DNA from: Paenibacillus wynnii
GTDB taxonomy: Bacteria > Bacillota > Bacilli > Paenibacillales > Paenibacillaceae
Assembly: GCF_030812855.1 (NCBI RefSeq)
Contig: NZ_JAUSTK010000001.1
Span: 248,001-312,000, forward strand
Direction of reading: 5' to 3'
Length of the DNA stretch: 64,000 bases
Shown here: in pieces, positions 62,796-64,000 of the stretch
How positions within the stretch are numbered: position 1 is the stretch's first letter
How the letters are laid out: the number at the start of each line of letters is the position of its first letter
Notes under the pieces: generated by a model
Databases searched by the model: none
Told to the model about the DNA's origin: nothing
Seen by the model: the letters and a program-made list of their open reading frames with translations, nothing else
Program-made: the position numbers and the translations under genes

Positions 62796-63722
62796 CTAAC
62801 CCAAATCCCCAAGCTCAATCTGCACAATGCCCCGTTCATCCTGTACTGCAGCAATCAAATGCATGAGGCTGTCGAACTCCAATTCCCGGAACTTACGTGT
62901 TGCAGTTTCTCTCTGGAGTTCCCACAAACATTCGGTCAACGTACAGACAATCGGCACATCGCAGCGGATCTCTGCAAGCTCACGCGACAAATGCAGCATG
63001 TCCAAGTCGGCCTCGATCTTTGCCCGCACTCCTTTTGGCAGCAGATGAAGATTCTCAATAACACCCTCAACTGTGCCGTATTCTGTCAGCAGCTTAAGGG
63101 CTGTTTTCTCACCGATACCTTTAACTCCCGGATAATTATCGCTTGTATCACCCATGAAGCCCTTTAGGTCAATGACTTGAAGCGGGGTTAACCCTCTCTC
63201 CTCCAGCAATTCAGCCGGATCGTATACTTTATAGTTAGAGCGGCCTTTCTTCATAATCACGACCCTAACTTTATCATTTACCAGTTGCAGCATATCGTGG
63301 TCTCCGGTCAAAATGTATACCTCAGACTCCTCGCTGAAGCAGGAAGCCAAGGTTCCGATACAATCATCTGCCTCATAACCTACGATTCCTACGTTAGGTA
63401 CACCTAGCTCAGCTACAACCTCTTTCACTAGTTCAAACTGCGGTATCAGCTCCAATGGAGGCTCGACACGATTCGATTTGTAGCCGTCGTACTTTTCAGT
63501 GCGGAAGGTGCCCTTGCCCATATCCCAGCAGCATACTACGTGTGTAGGTTCAAAGGTGGATACTGCATCAAAGAAATATTGTAAAAATCCGTATACCGCA
63601 TTTGTCGGCAATCCGGCTTTTGTCTTGCGAATATATCCTCCATAAGCAGAGGCGTAAAAGGCCCGGAACAGCAGCGCCATTCCGTCAACAATCATAATCC
63701 GGCTTGATGTCTCTGGTGCCAT
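62796..63722 (-). CDS. 5'-3' exonuclease (PolI N-terminal/ExoIX-like)
   Basis: FEN-family nuclease (308 aa), like the free-standing YpcP of Bacillus. Metal-binding acidic residues lie in IMIVDGMALLFRAFYA, CCWDMGKGTFRTEKYDGYKSNR, GYEADDCIGTLA and ILTGDHDMLQLV, followed by the helix-hairpin-helix GFMGDTSDNYPGVKGIGEKTALKLL. ATG at 63722 follows AAGGGAGAGG; the reading from 63755 is an extension overlapping the next gene's end. Expected role: removal of RNA primers or flaps during replication and repair. Confidence 0.9.
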   Translation of the reverse strand: MAPETSSRIMIVDGMALLFRAFYASAYGGYIRKTKAGLPTNAVYGFLQYFFDAVSTFEPTHVVCCWDMGKGTFRTEKYDGYKSNRVEPPLELIPQFELVKEVVAELGVPNVGIVGYEADDCIGTLASCFSEESEVYILTGDHDMLQLVNDKVRVVIMKKGRSNYKVYDPAELLEERGLTPLQVIDLKGFMGDTSDNYPGVKGIGEKTALKLLTEYGTVEGVIENLHLLPKGVRAKIEADLDMLHLSRELAEIRCDVPIVCTLTECLWELQRETATRKFRELEFDSLMHLIAAVQDERGIVQIELGDLG

Positions 63723-63751
63723 GTGCAACCTCTCCCTTGTTATGATTTTGG

Positions 63752-64000
63752 TCAAACTATACTCCAGGCTTGTGCATATTGCTCTTCCTTGAAGCCTACG
63801 GTAACCTTGTGTCCATCGGTGACGATCGGACGTTTGATAAGCATGCCGTTGCCCGCCAGCAGTTCCAGTTGTTCCTGCTCATTAAGTTTCGCCAGCTTGT
63901 TCTTAAGGTCCAGAGACTTATAAACGTCACCGCCTGTATTAAAAAACTTCTTCAGTACAAGTCCGCTGTTCGCGACCAGTATACGCAGTTCCTCGACGCC
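63752..64000 (-). CDS. ArsC/Spx-family protein, C-terminal part (cut by window edge)
   Basis: The last 82 codons of a gene that continues beyond 64000. The visible part matches the C-terminus of arsenate reductase/Spx-like proteins such as YusI: LVLKKFFNTGGDVYKSLDLK, LELLAGNGMLIKRPIVTDG (the conserved RP following the cis-turn) and VTVGFKEEQYAQAW. The N-terminal redox cysteine region is outside the window. It stops 29 bp before the exonuclease start and is probably co-transcribed with it. Confidence 0.8.
   Translation of the reverse strand, partial: GVEELRILVANSGLVLKKFFNTGGDVYKSLDLKNKLAKLNEQEQLELLAGNGMLIKRPIVTDGHKVTVGFKEEQYAQAWSIV

Overview
The window looks like a chromosomal segment of a Paenibacillus-type, spore-forming, low-to-mid GC Gram-positive bacterium. 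Supporting signs are strong GGAGG-type ribosome binding sites, GTG and TTG starts, SpoVR, PrkA and an AbrB-type regulator, a liaFSR operon, T-box and SAM-I leaders, a futalosine-pathway menaquinone enzyme (MqnC), and intrinsic terminators after most units. The genus is inferred from gene style. No rRNA, tRNA, IS element, prophage or CRISPR array was seen.

Layout. 0-10.1 kb: a maltodextrin locus with a lipoprotein sugar-binding protein (minus strand), then neopullulanase, a LacI-type regulator, beta-phosphoglucomutase, maltose phosphorylase (GH65) and oligo-1,6-glucosidase. Five near-palindromes related to GCAAACGTTTGC lie beside these genes and suggest one LacI/MalR regulon. A promoter-terminator leader precedes neopullulanase, and a long imperfect palindrome precedes maltose phosphorylase. 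10.2-17.6 kb: an AraC regulator, DegV, a three-PAS histidine kinase, and a response regulator/kinase/ABC-2 transporter operon of the bacitracin or lantibiotic resistance type. 17.6-22.6 kb: an AT-rich accessory islet with a PD-(D/E)XK-like protein, a toxin-antitoxin-like pair, a single-chain GmrSD-like restriction protein and a split membrane/Mrr endonuclease. 22.7-31.5 kb: spoVR and prkA (convergent), a DUF2161 nuclease-fold protein, a PLP aminotransferase, a ComA-like regulator with a degenerate receiver, and a coiled-coil membrane protein paired with a NAGPA-type glycosidase.

31.5-46 kb: AbrB-type regulator with a zinc ribbon, trmL, serC, an epimerase-like protein with a large GH94 phosphorylase, a GSI-beta glutamine synthetase, aroF, ispH, an OmpR-type two-component system and an HtrA protease. 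46-55.8 kb: a 26-codon membrane peptide lying antisense to the 3' end of liaFSR, a small spore-protein candidate, a 3D-domain cell-wall protein, thrS with a T-box, a ribbon-helix-helix/SPFH pair, a small winged-helix protein and mqnC. 55.9-56.6 kb: a minisatellite of thirteen 51-bp units. 56.8-64 kb: metI and metA under a SAM-I riboswitch, corA, an HRDC protein, a ROK fructokinase, a 5'-3' exonuclease and the end of an ArsC/Spx-family gene cut by the window edge.

How the genes work together. Maltodextrin is bound by the lipoprotein, trimmed by the two GH13 enzymes, and maltose is phosphorolysed to glucose and beta-glucose 1-phosphate, which PgmB isomerises. MetA carries Glu111, predicting acetyl-CoA use, and feeds MetI for transsulfuration. 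The most unusual material is the accessory islet, the two palindromic elements with 15-bp apical stems, the 51-bp minisatellite, the antisense small membrane ORF, the GH94 locus of unknown substrate, and the E. coli-like GlnA that retains the adenylylation-site tyrosine.
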